64,000 bases of DNA from Owenia fusiformis (Eukaryota; Annelida; Polychaeta; Sabellida; Oweniidae), in the NCBI GenBank assembly GCA_903813345.2, contig CAIIXF020000008.1:22988822-23052821 (forward strand), written 5' to 3'. This document shows, in pieces, positions 39,201 to 47,721 of the stretch (position 1 is the first letter of the stretch; each line of letters starts with the position of its first letter). The position numbers and the translations under genes were made by a program. The notes under the pieces were generated by a model. That model was given only the letters and a program-made list of their open reading frames with translations. It was not told the origin of the DNA and searched no databases.

Positions 39201-41493
39201 GGGTGGGGGTTGTCACAAGATACAAATGAGAAAAACATTAATTTGATGGAAACTTATAACAGGCCTGTACAAATTGCATCACTATATCTATCAGGATTTT
39301 CTGAGAATCAATAGTGAGTTCATTTTCATAAATTAAGTATTTGACCTGTTCTGTCTTACTAGAAATAAGTTGAGTATCAAACAATAAATTTTGTTCACGA
39401 AGTGCAGTCATCATTTTATTACGTTCATGGGTATGGCGAGGGCAGGTTAGAATGAAATGCTTTGTGTCTTCAGTAGAGCCACAGAGGCATTTGTTGTCAA
39501 TTATTCCAGTAAAATTATGAGTAAAGAAATGGTCTTTAAGGGCAAAATCAACTCGAAGCCTATTTAGCAGTTTTTCGTTGGTTCTACTTAGATTTAGTTT
39601 TGTAGTTGGTATGAAGTTTGAAATAAGGATAAATATCTGTTTAATAGAGCTTTTGAATCTAGAAATGGTTTGAATTTCACGAAAAGTCTGGCTTAGTTGG
39701 TTCCAATCATTTATAAGTTTTAAAACTGGTGCTTTGGAGAGTCTCATTGAGATATTTCTTGGGCAGGAAAAGGGTAAAGAGTGTCTTAAAATTCTAGTTG
39801 CTTGGTTGCGATGTTGGTCAAAAAGACTATGGACATAATAAGGCACTTCCTTTCTTACAATTTTGAACATCAGTCTTAGATTTTTTTCGTGTCTTTTGTC
39901 AGTAAGCGATTTCCACTGTAAACATTTTAAAGTTTTTGAGGTGTTTGAGCCATGCAGTACCCCAGCACATATAACAGCAGCTTGGTAGTGGATTTTATCA
40001 AGCTTTGACAAGGCCGCCAAGGATGACGATCCGTAAATGGAGCTACAATAGTCAAAATGAGACGCCAAATATGAATTGTACATTATTTCAAGATGGTGCG
40101 ATTGTATTTTGTTTGATATGAGCTTCAAAGGATTTAACAGTTTTTGAACTTTATTAGACAGATAGTTTATATGGTCATTAAAAGTCAAATTCTCATCTAA
40201 GATGAAACCCAGGTGCTTGTGTGATTGCTTTTGGGGGATCATTTCACCATCAAAGTAAAGCGGAGACATTTGAATATTTTTTTTGTCGGGTTGAGCGAAA
40301 AACTAAATGAGCACTTTTAGATGCTTTAAATTGGAGTGAACCCCCCCGGGAGTAAACACCAAAAACTGTAATTTCAAGAGCTATGAAATCTTCGGAGAAC
40401 ATAAGTTGCATAAACAGCAACTACTACAAGTTATTTGAAAATCATATTTCAACAAAGTGTCTAGTATTTACTGAAAATTTGATCTCGGAAACCGGGTGAA
40501 CTTGGGAAATGGCGATGATAGGTCAAATAGGCATTATGGATATGCATAAAATGAATGTGGATATGACTAAAAACTAAATCCAAATAGCAGTTTTAATTTG
40601 TGCGGCCAATGTTGACGGACGGATGGACGGACCAATGGAGGGACGGACCAATGGAGGGACGGACCAACGGACGGACGTCATTTGTTGTTGCTGCATTAGT
40701 GTCTTCATTCGTTGTCTTCTTTCTTTGTCTTGATTTGATTGTGATGTTAGTTATCTTTCTTCAGGGTCCACAGACTTGAGACTGCGCGTAGGTGGGTTAA
40801 ATGGACGGACGGACCAACGGACGCCTGGTCGATCCCATAGGCTCACGTTGTGAGCCAAAGACTACTGAAAACACTCCTTTCAGCCTGAATTTATTCTTTT
40901 CTTTGCAATTCCAATGAACAGAGCTGATTTCTGTCAGCTCGGTAGAGTAATTTGTTTAGGTTTTATTGACGAAAATAAGACATTGAAATGGAATTTACCT
41001 TTTCCTTTATTGTGGAACCAGATATTTTTCTACCTTCATCTCCAGGATAGGCTTCCTTTTGCTGCGTATTTTTTATTGCTTCATCTTTGATTGATTGTTG
41101 GTCCTTCAAGGAACCGGTACTGTAATGTCGCAGAAATGGTTTTGAACTTGTTGACAGGAGTGGGTCAACGAAGCAAGAATCATATATACACCTAGTGTCA
41201 TTTCTAAGTACACTGTTAAGGTATCTCCATGGAGATATGTATTTTGTTATCGCTGAGTTGGAATTTGCACAAGGTTTGAACTTTATTTTTGTATTCAAGG
41301 AGAAAATGTTCTTTGGGAATCGTTTAACGAAAATTCCCTTTGCGTTTGTACTTGCCAATTGTTCCTTTACATTCTTAATATAATATCCAATCTGAAACCC
41401 CGTGTATTTAATGCATTTCTCAGAGTATGTGTTCTTGAAGCTCGAAAATAAAACTTTTTGAATTTGCAATCCACTTTTCATGGGCGCAGACAT
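18214..41493 (-). CDS. CRLS1: Cardiolipin synthase (mitochondrial)
   Basis: Joins CDP-diacylglycerol and phosphatidylglycerol to make cardiolipin at the mitochondrial inner membrane. Seven coding exons: 40999-41493, 26090-26227, 25655-25784, 24943-25028, 23390-23458, 19582-19673, 18214-18331; 1128 bp, 375 residues, all GT-AG and in frame. Exon 1 encodes a long basic, Ser/Thr-rich presequence; RHYSTG near residue 121 looks like a processing site. The start has A at -3. ENIWTIPNLLTVSR opens the CDP-alcohol phosphotransferase domain. The catalytic motif runs from D210 to D236 (DMLDGQIAR, nine residues, then GSVLDPLAD), split by the exon 2/3 junction. Several hydrophobic membrane segments follow (ALIVCRDIGLIIAAHW, LVALSLIAPIF). 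It is longer than the ~300-residue human protein because of the N-terminus. Intron 1 is 14.8 kb and filled with transposons. Confidence 0.95.
18650..19325 (+). repeat. Dispersed repeat family C, copy 1
   Basis: About 680 bases matching 45565-46345 in the same orientation 27 kb away. Shared blocks include CATACTTCCTTGTTTTCCC, AAAAAATTATCAGAAACGAT, GATTCATAGCGTGGTGAAA and GTGATCAGTTGACTAGT. It lies in CRLS1 intron 6. No ORF or terminal repeat was found; type unknown. Confidence 0.75.
19674..21140. other. CRLS1 intron 5, unique part
   Basis: Intronic DNA between exon 6 and the satellite. I see no repeat family or exon. The 66-codon plus-strand frame at 20554-20754 has no recognisable domain. 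Confidence 0.4.
21141..23272. repeat. 29-bp satellite, ~73 units, with higher-order structure
   Basis: About 2.1 kb of head-to-tail 29-base units read as GTGGGTGATTGTCAAGGCTC-ATCAGAGGA. Variant units recur in ordered blocks: 'gagggatttttctcaaggctc', a short unit 'gtagatgtgtcaaggctc', and 'attaaacgagtagg'. The block near 21237 reappears about 975 bases later near 22212, and the block near 21691 about 286 bases later near 21977, so stretches of units were duplicated together. The array lies in CRLS1 intron 5. ORFs here (such as 21237-21437) only reflect stop-free units. Confidence 0.95.
23479..23972 (+). repeat. Dispersed family A repeat copy
   Basis: Copy of a family seen also at 52617-53280, 54025-54515 and 58391-60048. 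It starts near 'gccaaagcatagcaaatcccattgaac', holds an internal near-duplicate (CAAAATGGC ... ACAGTGTGCCATGCTTAT twice), passes a GACGGAC-rich run, and ends CCTTCGTTCAATGGGATAA. The ends TCCCATTGAAC and GTTCAATGGGA are mutual inverted repeats. It lies in CRLS1 intron 4. Confidence 0.8.
24044..24235. mobile_element. 192-bp element with perfect 18-bp inverted ends
   Basis: ATGTACACAGGGGTTTCA at 24044-24061 is exactly complementary to TGAAACCCCTGTGTACAT at 24218-24235. The interior repeats GCCTGTTG words. It is probably a small MITE. It lies in CRLS1 intron 4. Confidence 0.7.
24389..24694. repeat. Double inverted repeat (hairpin) element
   Basis: Two consecutive palindromic structures. Arms at 24389-24417 and 24465-24493 pair over 29 bases with one mismatch (core TGTCACTATGACATGAAA). 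Arms at 24495-24510 and 24680-24694 pair over 15 bases with one mismatch (ATGTATTACATGCCT). It is probably a foldback element or two MITEs side by side in CRLS1 intron 4. Confidence 0.7.
26228..28057. other. CRLS1 intron 1, 3' part; no feature seen
   Basis: AT-rich intronic sequence upstream of exon 2. A 73-codon plus-strand frame at 27075-27296 is not protein-like. Some GGTGGGTGC-type words near 27850-27960 may be an old repeat, but I cannot assign it. Confidence 0.4.
28058..29010 (+). repeat. Dispersed family D repeat, copy 1
   Basis: Starts AGGACCCACAGTCCTGTGCT and carries many TGACCTTTGACCTT and GGTCA words. It ends with a GGACGGAC run, then GTCGATCCCATAGG and a hairpin GGCTCACTGTGTGAGCC. 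It is immediately followed by a second copy beginning with the same start. Short ORFs on either strand are not protein-like. Confidence 0.8.
29011..29620 (+). repeat. Dispersed family D repeat, copy 2
   Basis: Restarts at AGGACCCACAGTCCTGTGCT directly after copy 1 and follows the same order of blocks, but is shortened: it lacks part of the middle and the GGACGGAC tail. It is a tandem or nested pair in CRLS1 intron 1. From about 29620 to 30485 the intron has no recognised feature. Confidence 0.75.
30500..33536 (-). mobile_element. 5'-truncated L1/Tx1-like LINE
   Basis: A non-LTR retrotransposon on the minus strand, the same sense as CRLS1, inside its intron 1. It is flanked by identical 14-base target duplications CACTAAGTGTTGTT at 30486-30499 and 33537-33550. 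The 3' end is an A-rich tail (T-rich on the plus strand from 30500). The 5' end is cut off inside the region before the reverse transcriptase domain, as is common in target-primed insertion. The truncated copy is about 3.04 kb. Confidence 0.92.
30564..33378 (-). pseudogene. LINE reverse transcriptase ORF, one frameshift
   Basis: Two overlapping frames, 32404-33378 and 30564-32462, form one ORF2-type protein interrupted by a single frame change near 32450. The first part has KSPGNDGITPEFYK, YRPISLANYDYKILA, DQSAYINGRF and IDFKKAFDSLNWDF. The second has GIRQGCPASALIF, the catalytic QHADDTT (usual form YADD or FADD), and a C-terminal C-x2-C-x7-H-x4-C knuckle (CVHCNKNH...HMLYEC). These features fit the L1/Tx1 branch. 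The open frame continues upstream of the first ATG to about 33530, where the element is truncated, so there is no endonuclease. Polymerise-and-insert activity is not expected from this copy. Confidence 0.9.
33551..34390. other. CRLS1 intron 1, unique stretch
   Basis: Intronic DNA between the LINE and the HINE-like array. No exon or clear repeat end. The part near 33950-34330 is more GC-rich (for example 'cgttgacgccg'), which may mark an unidentified insertion. Confidence 0.4.
35985..36176 (+). repeat. (CTACCTACTCAG) microsatellite, first unit
   Basis: Irregular run of CTACCTACTCAG and CTACTTACTCAG dodecamers, led by a (CTAC) stretch. It forms the microsatellite block of the first HINE-like unit. 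ORFs across it (35919-36134, 35936-36178) are Tyr/Ser/Thr or Leu-rich artefacts. Confidence 0.85.
36195..36225 (+). other. Helitron-like 3' end, first unit
   Basis: A nine-base-pair stem AAATTGAAC/GTTCAATTT with a 3-base loop (36195-36215), six bases, then CTAG at 36222-36225. Directly upstream at 36183-36193 is ATCTGGAGTCT, complementary to the left-end AGACTCCAGAT. Confidence 0.6.
37680..37900 (+). repeat. (CTACTTACTCAG) microsatellite, second unit
   Basis: More degenerate copy of the same microsatellite block, with ACTCAGCTACTTACTCAGCT words broken by variants such as 'aactactactaagg'. It belongs to the second HINE-like unit. Confidence 0.8.
37926..37956 (+). other. Helitron-like 3' end, second unit
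   Basis: Stem AAATTGAAC/GTTCAATTT with a 2-base loop (37926-37945), seven bases, then CTAG at 37953-37956, preceded by ATCTGGAGTCT at 37914-37924. The same architecture as at 36195-36225, and both are followed by TTAT. Confidence 0.6.
38415..38703 (+). repeat. Dispersed family B repeat, copy 1
   Basis: About 290 bases running from a G-rich GTAGGTACGAAAA end to CAGTTGACAGGCCTG. It is rich in GCGTGACA and TGTCACGC words that can fold back. Further copies are at 41872-42135 (inverted) and 58550-58853 (same orientation). ORFs at 38391-38579 and 38413-38742 only reflect this repeat. Confidence 0.8.
39028..40329 (-). mobile_element. Second 5'-truncated LINE (jockey/CR1-like tail)
   Basis: Minus-strand LINE 3' end with an A-rich tail (T-rich on plus at 39028-39048). 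The octamer ATTGGAGT lies on each side (39020-39027 and 40330-40337) and is probably the target duplication. About 1.3 kb survives, covering the end of the reverse transcriptase and the C-terminal region. It lies in CRLS1 intron 1 in the sense of the gene. Confidence 0.75.
39238..40269 (-). pseudogene. LINE ORF2 C-terminal fragment
   Basis: A 343-codon open frame lacking the catalytic RT core. It begins with PLYFDGEMIPQ and SHKHLGFILDENLTF, the stretch after the RT palm in jockey/CR1-type elements. It continues with YNSYLASHFDYCSSIYG (thumb) and a Cys/His cluster CLCGSTEDTKHFILTCPRH near the C-terminus. The frame upstream of the first ATG continues with a likely one-base shift in an A-run near 40280, then the element ends. 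It cannot encode a working enzyme alone. Confidence 0.8.
40345..40862 (+). repeat. Dispersed family D repeat, 3' part
   Basis: Starts GTAAACACCAAAAACTGTAA, which corresponds to the middle of the copy at 28058-29010. It has an expanded GGACGGACCAA run, interrupted by about 120 bases of other sequence, and ends GTCGATCCCATAGG and GGCTCACGTTGTGAGCC. It lies next to CRLS1 exon 1. Confidence 0.75.
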
Positions 41494-41871
41494 CTTGGAA
41501 ATAGTCTCAAACTTTAAAAATAATTTTATGAAAAGGAGAATATAGATATGATATTAAAGATTATTATATAGGGTGAAATGATAAAAATATGTATTGTGAA
41601 AGATCATTTCATCAAGTAGGTCATTTATTGAAATGACTGTAATAAATGCTATTGCTCTCATAATTTTTGTGTGGCGTGTCATAGACATATTTAGGTTCGA
41701 GACTATTTGACAAGTCACAAAATTTAAAAATGCAGGTAAGTTTTTAGTTTATGTTTGTTCGAACATAGTTAGATCAATTTCTTAATGATATATCTGAGAA
41801 AATTACAATTTGATAACTCGAGCCAATTTTTGACTTGAAGTAATTCCATCTGGAACACCGTGAACCAGGCC

Positions 41872-42135
41872 GTCCAACTGTCCCGCAATTTGCGTATTTG
41901 TCACGCATTTGGCTGGTAAATTTGAAGTCACGTCAGTTATTTTTGCGAGACAGAATATGTCACGCAAATACGCATTTTATGTAATTATTGTCAAGCAAAA
42001 ATATTTCTGTAGAAGAACTTCAAAAAAGTGATTGCCGATACAGCAAAAAACGAGCGCCAAAAAAAGCATTTCGTTCAGACTTTTCACGAGGACACTGTAT
42101 ATGTCACACATTTTCATTGAAATATTTCGTACCTA
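41872..42135 (-). repeat. Dispersed family B repeat, copy 2 (inverted)
   Basis: Reverse-orientation copy of the repeat at 38415-38703. It begins GTCCAACTGTCCCGCAATTT and ends TTTCGTACCTACC. It is more diverged and lies 380 bases upstream of the CRLS1 start codon. The DNA from 41494 to 41871, which should hold the CRLS1 5' leader and promoter, shows no motif I can name. Confidence 0.75.
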
Positions 42136-42292
42136 CCATATGTATAGTAATTTTCATTACTTATACATTTAGAGTAGATATTCATCTTTCATTCCATAAG
42201 AAGAAATATAAGATATTGACGGAGTGGGAGCTGTTTACTCAGTTCGAGAGCCATGTTAGATTTTGAAACTTATGGGTCTCAAACGGGGAAGT

Positions 42293-42804
42293 GGACAGTG
42301 GACAGAAATAGTGACCTGTGAAACACGAATTAAGTCGATCAGCGGCTTACTTTTGCTCTCTAACTCTTTCATACATCATCCTTCCATGCAAGTATTGAAG
42401 CGCTGAAGTACTTCCTTTTCGAATAAGACATGTAATTGTTAGTCGAGTGAATGTTTTTACTGCCAAATTCCAATATGGCGTTTTCTGCTTGGACATTTTC
42501 GTAAATCTCCAGAGGTTGTCCGAACCTAACTCATTCTCAAAATTCATTTCGTTTGTTGCATCATGGGCTTTCAACTAGAATTAAAAGCTCATGGTTGCGT
42601 ATCTCGCTCAGGAGCACCGCCATATTGGAAATAGGTCTAAAAAACATTCACTCGATGAACTTTTTACAAGTCTTGATCTAAAGTATTTCAGCGCTCTAAT
42701 ACTTACACGGATTGATGATACTGATGCAAGACACAGTTAGAGACCAAAAGTAAGCCGCTGAAATCTTTATTCACGTTTTAAAGGTCACTATTATTCAGCT
42801 GTCC
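42293..42804. mobile_element. ~510-bp MITE with ~110-bp inverted arms
   Basis: The ends GGACAG/CTGTCC open inverted arms that share ATAGTGACCT and CAGCGGCTTACTTTTG. The arms pair imperfectly, with about 80% identity by eye. A 75-codon ORF at 42347-42574 lies within and is not protein-like. Confidence 0.65.
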
Positions 42805-42900
42805 AAATGCGCCGTGGGAAAGCTATTATATCAAAATCCAAATAGCTTTCGCAGGAAGTAAGGAGCTGTTACAATGACTTCTACTTTTAGCAATTTTCAG

Positions 42901-43455
42901 AACGTTTCGTCATGGGCTTTCAATTAGAAGGGTATGCAACTCTGTGTCATAACATGAGACCTTCAAAATGAGCAACGCCACGCTTCCCTTTTATGGTAAT
43001 ATTTCAAAAAGTATTGGATAAATGTATATGTTTTCGTATTATTTTGAATAAAAATCAATTTTCAATATGATTTAAGCATAAAATATATTCAGTATCGTAT
43101 AAAAGTAAACAAAAAAGACCAATAAGAATAAGAGGTATCAAGATATTCACTTTGAGTATTGCATTGTGGGTAATTATTCAAGAACACATTCCAATTAAAA
43201 ACATAATTTGTTGGAGAATGTTCACTTTCTGTATTGTCATAATTATGATGAATTCCATTTTTTATGATAAATTATCAACATATATGGAGATAATCATATT
43301 TTCATTTTTGAGTTATTTCTTTAAATCATCAATAAAAAGTACAAAATAAGATTTTCTTGGAATTTGTACATTCTCCAATTCTGAAAACCAAGGCAATGCT
43401 TATGTATGAAATATGGGAAGTTGCCTACCCTTCTAGTTGAAAGCCTATGGTTTCG
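42901..43455. mobile_element. ~555-bp element with inverted ends
   Basis: CATGGGCTTTCAATTAGAAG at about 42911 pairs with the inverted copy at 43417-43455 (28 of 31 bases by eye). A further half-copy, CATGGGCTTTCAACTAGAA, occurs at about 42563 inside the neighbouring MITE, so the two elements may be nested or related. The 65-codon frame inside is not recognised. Confidence 0.6.
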
Positions 43456-44221
43456 TCCAGTGTATTTAAAGAGAGGCCCAACTTAAATCAAATACAATAA
43501 CATTGCCGTTTTTTTGCTTATTACTTGAAAGCATAATGCATTTTTATTATCATCTATTAATATGACGAATCGATTGCAATATGATAGAACGCTTATTATA
43601 CCCTAGTTAGGGTTTATTTTGTATACAAATGTAAAATATCTACTAAGAGTTGAGAGGTTTCTCCAGATATATCGTTGTTACGGAAATGATGTCACATTAT
43701 ATTGGATTTCAACAAGAGAGGGCTAAAAGTTTTATGTCATCAATATACGTTGGATGATATGGAGACATTCTTTGTGACATTTGTTTTGGGGGATTCATGA
43801 CAACAGCCAAACACTTTCACTTTCATTATTAGAGCATTTTGACATTCAATTGGAAATCGAAAGTGCATTTATTAGGTTTAGATAAAGATGCATTATGCCA
43901 TAGGTTTCTCCCCCAGACAATCAATGATGTCCTTTTGTTATTGCTCATATAATATCTCACATACCATGGATATATCTTGAGAATAACTTTTGGGTATATT
44001 ATTGCCGAAATATCGGAAATAATCAACAGAACAACCAAACTCCAGAATTAAACACAATCAATTCCTCGGCTAGCGAGGGGACTCCCATTGAGTCACACAA
44101 GCGCCCACAAGCGCCTTGAACCAGGCAGCCATTCAGGTTTATGATGAACAAATTCAATGACCAATCAGATAACAGGAGGACTTTCCCGGTATATTCAAAC
44201 TTTAATTTCTTCGAAAATAAT
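43456..44221. other. Intergenic stretch, nothing recognised
   Basis: AT-rich DNA between two MITEs upstream of CRLS1. No exon, RNA gene or element end was seen. Confidence 0.4.
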
Positions 44222-44223
44222 TA

Positions 44224-44657
44224 CTGTACGCCCGGTATTATTCGCGTGCGATTAACTTTCGCGCTTTTCGCGAGGGTGTTAAAATCGCGAAAAATTATCG
44301 TCGCGAAATTGCCAATTAAATCCCCGGGAATTTGTTTTTACCCGGGGCTCTGATGCATTTCGTTTTGTCTACTAGTTTGGATCGAGTTATAGTACTTCAA
44401 TAGTACTGTGCAACTCCATGACTTTGCTATGCGCATGCGCGGCAATGAAAGAGCACGTGCGCACGATTGTTCACGTGATCGTAGCCTGCATTTTGATTGG
44501 ACATCATATACTGGGGAATGTACTGGGAACTGAATTTCATATACTGGGGAATCCCCGAATACGATAAAATACAGTATTCGCGAAATTTAATAGCCGCGAA
44601 AACGTGTTTTCGCAAAATTCGCGAAATTAAAGCTCGCGAATAATACCGGGCGTACAG
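44224..44657. mobile_element. 434-bp Tc1/mariner-type MITE, TA duplication
   Basis: Perfect inverted ends CTGTACGCCCGGTATTATTC (continuing to 23 bases) at 44224 and ending at 44657, flanked by TA on both sides. The interior is strikingly rich in TTCGCG/CGCGAA, unlike the surrounding AT-rich DNA, and can fold back. No transposase. The TA flanks suggest Tc1/mariner mobilisation. Confidence 0.85.
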
Positions 44658-44659
44658 TA

Positions 44660-45560
44660 GATCAGCCAGCACAATCGCAAAATTAACACTGAAAGAGGGG
44701 GATTTGGGACTTCTTCTTTGGTAAGTAGATGGGTATATATTGAATGATATGTTTATCTGTACATTCATCGTAAAAAAAGTATATTTCACCCAGAGCTCAT
44801 GTTGACACTAACTGATAGTCAAAATTTTATTGGATGAAATAGGTTCAAATGCTCGTATTAAATCCGGGTATTAAATTCTTCAATGTACTTACTTAAATGT
44901 GGATCAACCGAGTTACATGGCGTCAAGTGTTTAGTTACTCTTATCATATGCTACGACCCAACTTATGTTGTGGTCGTACGATACAGCCATTGTTCAAGAA
45001 GTGTTTCTACAACATTGGAGAAAGTACCACGTACTGTACACTAAATGACCTGCCTCAATTACCTTTGCATGCTTTCAACTTCACTTCTTAAAAGAGAGCT
45101 TCGTCTTCACTCTTTCAGTTTACAATAAATCTCTGAACTCACTGAGCCATTCAGAGTTTGTTGTTGAAATATGGACAACTTTCTCTATATGGTCATTTCC
45201 TCTGACGTTGTTGTATAGTTGATGAGGAAGCATTTAGCATGTGTTCCTTCCAGCACGCTGATTGGTTGACAGAAGATCAGCGTGGTAGGGTTTAAAATGA
45301 TTTATGACCTGGTCTGTCACAGGCATAGGTCATTGGGGCAGGGCTACTAAACTAATATAGTCTATACTAAGCTGAGGGTAGTTTAAAACTAGACTCTGCA
45401 CGCAGGGTATACCTCAATACATTCCTGAGTTACTTAGATTCTTATTATGTAGTTGAATTCCCAGTTGTCGTATTCGTTGTTCCCTCTTCAAAAGAGGAGA
45501 CACGAACGATTTGCCTTATAAGGTCAAAATATTTCCCATGATGCAGTTCGCAGAGGAACA
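44660..45560. other. Intergenic stretch, nothing firm
   Basis: Between a MITE and the family C repeat. Short frames at 44427-44789 and 44897-45091 have no family motif. Nothing else was recognised. Confidence 0.4.
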
Positions 45561-45564
45561 AATA

Positions 45565-46345
45565 CATACTTCCTTGTTTTCCCCCAAACGTTTAACATGG
45601 GGATTTTCACATCTATTTTTCAATCTATATGTTTGTTCATATTCCGGTACGGGAGTACAGAAAAAATTATCAGAAACGATTGATCTCTTATATTATATTA
45701 ATCTTAATATAACAGATATTTTTTCCATTGTTTTGATTCATAGCGTGGTGAAATCTATGATTGAAAAGTGAGAAAATATTCCAGAAGAAAAGGTCATGTG
45801 ATCAGTTGACTAGTTGCCATATTGGAAAAAATAATTTCAATCGACTTTCAACACTCTCATTCCAATCTTAGCACACTGCTAACTGCAACATCGATGCAAC
45901 AACAGAATAAAAGTACTCATCTTCAAATTGCATTATAGAGTTATGTTGAAAACCCACAAACAACTGAGCAGTTGACCAAAGAAGACGCATTGCTATTATC
46001 TAGGTCAATCGGTTCAGTGTCCGAAAGTAAATCTATAGTACTCGTTTCCGAATTTTATTGGTCATTGTACAAGCTTTTCTTGATTATACTCAGTTTACTG
46101 ACCATTAAAGCAATGACAAAGAACAATACTTCTGATGGTGCCATTGTTTTATTTAGTGTGTGGGTGTAAAAACAAAATTACGTAGTTAGTTTGATTTAGA
46201 ACTTTCGCATCACCCAAATAGCTACGGGAAATGTATCATTGGAAAATATTGACCAATCAAATTTTGTCCTTTTCGAAGGCTTTTTAAGTACATATTTCCG
46301 TACCTTCTCGATTAAAGAGCAAACCAAGAAAGGCTTAATTGTATG
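45565..46345 (+). repeat. Dispersed repeat family C, copy 2
   Basis: Same-orientation partner of 18650-19325. It is slightly longer, with insertions near 45640 and 45930-45980. It lies in the CRLS1-GNPNAT1 intergenic region. The frames at 45511-45771 and 45972-46169 lie in it and do not look protein-like. Confidence 0.75.
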
Positions 46346-47427
46346 GGTTTATCAGCATACTTATCAAGATGTCGGAAGACGAATCTAGTTACATGTACTT
46401 TAGTAATTTTATTTTGTCTATTCAAGATGTTCTAACCTTACAGCCTAAATAATCTAAAAATATCTATATTTTGATATCAAAAACATATTAAGATATCGAT
46501 ATCATGTACTTCAAAAAGCATTAATGAAAATTATTGTAAGGATTAAGAGAGTGGTCATATGTTATGGGTTTACTGATGTCATGCTACTATATATAGAAGA
46601 TATATTATGTTACTGGCCTAGATGTATTGTAGATTATTTTACCATAGAATGCTTTGAGATTATCCCTTGTTTCTAACTGTCATTCAAAGCTTAGCTTTGG
46701 GCTATGTACATTACTTCATAATCTGTACAAACAAACCTGTATTGTCACAACAGCTTAAATCCAGTTTTATATGATGTCAATTTCAACATGATTTATGTTA
46801 ATTCTGATATTTTAGAATTAGAATTATAGCATGATAAAAAAGATAAGAATTGACATAGATCTTATTTTATGTTTTATGTACAATGTACTGATAATTTAGA
46901 ATTACTTTTACAGCACATGTGATTAATGCGTTTTTTGCTGTACATGTACAATACATATACTATGAATCTTGTATGCATTTAATACACAACAAAGTGTAAA
47001 ATTCAACAAGTTTCGAGTGGCTGTTATCAGCTCATCTAAAACTTCAAGTGATGTCATAATGTAAAGGCTGGAACATTATTATTGTATAGATTCAGTTGTA
47101 CCTTATAGAGTTCATAACTTCATGTGTGTTTCTTGCTTGAGCATGTATGAGTAAACCAAATGTATAACTGTAGTCATATTTTGTTTTACAATCATCAATC
47201 TCTGTTAACCTTACACCTACCACTATTTGAATATAGAATTTACAAAATCACTTGCAGAGAAGATTGTACTACTAGATATGAAGGTTAAGTGTTCCACCCC
47301 AGTTTCTTTACCTTTGGATGTATCCTAATTGTAAATTAAATTCAGTCATTAGATATACACCTGAACATATGATTCAACATTTTGAATTGTTTCATTTAAT
47401 TTATAACACACCATTGAAAAAGAGAGA
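46346..47427. other. Upstream region of GNPNAT1
   Basis: AT-rich intergenic DNA that should contain the GNPNAT1 promoter. I see no TATA box or element at a position that could be tied to the first exon. Confidence 0.4.
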
Positions 47428-47721
47428 ATGTCGAGTGAAAGGATAAAAGTGATTCAAAACAACCTAAGGGGCTGTGCAAAGGTAAATTGTAAAACCATTT
47501 TTAATTAAATCAATGGGTGTAAATTATATTCAATATTAGTATGTAACAGCTGTGTTGAATTATTTCATATCATCTCAGAAAATTAAAAACTGTGAGGTAT
47601 TCTTTCAGATAGGTTAAGAGTGTAGTGAACATGTTTAACACGAGTAGATCATTCGTACATAAGTGTATATGAACAGCTGAATCTCAATATTAGTTCAGAA
47701 CTACTTAGCATTTCTAGAAAA

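Noticed and set aside
44427-44789. 120-codon minus-strand ORF
   Set aside because: Largely inside the CG-rich MITE at 44224-44657 and runs over its edge; no protein similarity.
44897-45091. 64-codon plus-strand ORF
   Set aside because: Considered as an exon, but no splice-site pair or homologous family could be recognised.
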